Notes under the pieces: generated by a model
What the model was told of the DNA's origin: nothing
What the model saw: the letters and a program-made list of their open reading frames with translations, nothing else
The model's database searches: none
Program-made: the position numbers and the translations under genes
Assembly (NCBI GenBank): GCA_005792805.1
Contig: SXQV01000016.1
Span: forward strand, 1 to 15,415
Length of the DNA stretch: 15,415 nt
From: Methylococcaceae bacterium
GTDB lineage: Bacteria > Pseudomonadota > Gammaproteobacteria > Methylococcales > Methylococcaceae
Direction of reading: 5' to 3'
Shown: positions 14,499-15,415 of the stretch, one piece after another
How the letters are laid out: each line of letters begins with the position of its first letter
Numbering within the stretch: position 1 is the stretch's first letter

Positions 14499-14532
14499 CC
14501 GGGCAGGGCAGCGCACCGCTGCCCAATCCCGG
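14499..14532. terminator. Terminator-like hairpin between slyD and rimO
   Basis: GGGCAGCG (14506-14513) pairs perfectly with CGCTGCCC (14517-14524) around a 3-base loop. CCGGG (14499-14503) and CCCGG (14528-14532) extend the stem past small bulges. On the minus strand the hairpin is followed by GGGTTTTG, a short U tract, so it best serves rimO, whose stop is adjacent. On the plus strand there is no T tract. Confidence 0.65.
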
Positions 14533-14533
14533 C

Positions 14534-15415
14534 TCAATCAGCGAGATGAGCCCACATGTCATGGTCATCTACTTCCTCGATCACGACGTTCACCCGATCG
14601 CCCACGCTTAAGTGAGTTGCGCCATCAATGAACACCTGACCATCAATCTCTGGCGCATCGGCACGACTCCTGGCCACCGCCCCCTCCTCCACGACTTCAT
14701 CCACCAGCACCTGCTCGCGGCGCCCTACCCGAGCCTCCAGCCGATCAGCACTGATACGTGACTGGAACTCCATAAAACGCGCCAGCCGGTCCTGCTTGAT
14801 CTCCTCCGGAACCGGATGGGCCAGCTCATTAGCCATAGCGCCCTTGACCGGCGAATAGGCAAAGCAACCTACGCGATCCAGCTGGGCCACATCAAGAAAG
14901 TCCAGCAACTGCTCGAAATCTTCCTCCGTCTCGCCGGGAAATCCCACGATAAAGGTGCTGCGTAGCGTCAGATCGGGGCACATCTCTCGCCAACGCCGAA
15001 TCCGGCCGAGGACATTTTCGGTGGCCGCCGGCCGTTTCATCCGCTTCAGAATGCGTTCGCTCGCATGCTGAAATGGAATATCCAGGTAAGGCAGTATCTT
15101 CCCTTCCGCCATTAAGGGAATAACCTCATCGACGTGGGGATAGGGATAGACATAGTGCATCCTGACCCATACGCCTAAGTCACCCAGCGCCTGGGCGAGA
15201 TCGAAAAACCGGGTCTTGATGGGACGACCATTCCAGAAATCCATTTTGAACTTTCGATCTACCCCGTAGGCACTGGTATCCTGAGAGACCACCAGCAACT
15301 CCTTGACGCCCGCCGCTACCAGCCGCTCAGCCTCCGTCATCACCTCACCCACCGGACGGCTGACAAGATCGCCACGCATCGACTGAATGATGCAGAAAGT
15401 ACAACGGTGATTGCA
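14534..15415 (-). CDS. rimO: Ribosomal protein S12 methylthiotransferase, 5' part cut by window edge
   Basis: RimO is a radical-SAM enzyme that methylthiolates the conserved Asp of ribosomal protein S12. The window holds the last 293 codons; about 150 N-terminal residues (the MTTase N-terminal domain of the family) lie beyond the right edge. The visible frame opens exactly on the radical-SAM cluster CNHRCTFC (three cysteines for 4Fe-4S), followed by MRGDLVSRP. Close RimO hallmarks follow: ELLVVSQDTSAYGVD, MHYVYPYPHVDEVIPLMAEG, LPYLDIPFQHA, LRSTFIVGFPGETEEDF and VGCFAYSPV. A C-terminal TRAM domain contains RSRADAPEIDGQV. These features separate it from MiaB. The ATG at 15379 is internal, not the start. 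Confidence 0.97.
   Translation of the reverse strand, partial: CNHRCTFCIIQSMRGDLVSRPVGEVMTEAERLVAAGVKELLVVSQDTSAYGVDRKFKMDFWNGRPIKTRFFDLAQALGDLGVWVRMHYVYPYPHVDEVIPLMAEGKILPYLDIPFQHASERILKRMKRPAATENVLGRIRRWREMCPDLTLRSTFIVGFPGETEEDFEQLLDFLDVAQLDRVGCFAYSPVKGAMANELAHPVPEEIKQDRLARFMEFQSRISADRLEARVGRREQVLVDEVVEEGAVARSRADAPEIDGQVFIDGATHLSVGDRVNVVIEEVDDHDMWAHLAD

Overview
The window looks like a chromosomal segment of a gammaproteobacterial methylotroph, most likely a type I methanotroph (Methylococcales). Two things point that way. It carries a ribulose monophosphate (RuMP) formaldehyde-fixation pair, hexulose-phosphate synthase and hexulose-phosphate isomerase, with transketolase and fructose-bisphosphate aldolase alongside. 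The housekeeping genes (uvrD, pcnB-folK-panB-panC, slyD, rimO) are of gammaproteobacterial type. Methylophaga-like methylotrophs are not excluded. No phage, insertion sequence, CRISPR array, tRNA or rRNA was seen.

Layout from left to right. Positions 1-313 hold no convincing gene. A small DUF2892-type membrane protein (314-559, minus) diverges from uvrD (660-2828), which is followed closely by a HAD phosphatase (2840-3475). Next comes an unrecognised membrane protein (3676-4329) whose predicted cytoplasmic tail carries five copies of a TGVxKY motif. It lies directly upstream of hps-phi (4538-5717), which has its own near-consensus promoter and a hairpin at the predicted mRNA 5' end. hps-phi converges on a second carbon operon, tkt-fba (9119-6010, minus). 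Each operon ends in its own intrinsic terminator. A CbbR-like LysR regulator (9360-10328) diverges from tkt across a 240-bp spacer full of inverted repeats. It then runs tail-to-tail, with a 29-bp overlap, into a minus-strand operon of pcnB-folK-panB-panC (13859-10300). slyD (13999-14481, plus) diverges from pcnB and converges on rimO, which runs off the right edge.

How the genes fit together. Hps condenses formaldehyde with ribulose 5-phosphate and Phi isomerises the product to fructose 6-phosphate. Aldolase and transketolase handle the C3-C7 sugar phosphates that regenerate ribulose 5-phosphate. The divergent CbbR-like regulator is the obvious candidate to control tkt-fba. PanB and PanC make pantothenate and FolK makes the folate pterin precursor. 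PcnB polyadenylates RNA, SlyD is a metallochaperone/prolyl isomerase, and RimO modifies ribosomal protein S12.

Most worth a second look: the TGVxKY-repeat membrane protein next to hps-phi; the inverted-repeat array between tkt and cbbR; the palindrome at the hps transcript start; the probable AUU start codon of pcnB; and a possible leaderless uvrD transcript.
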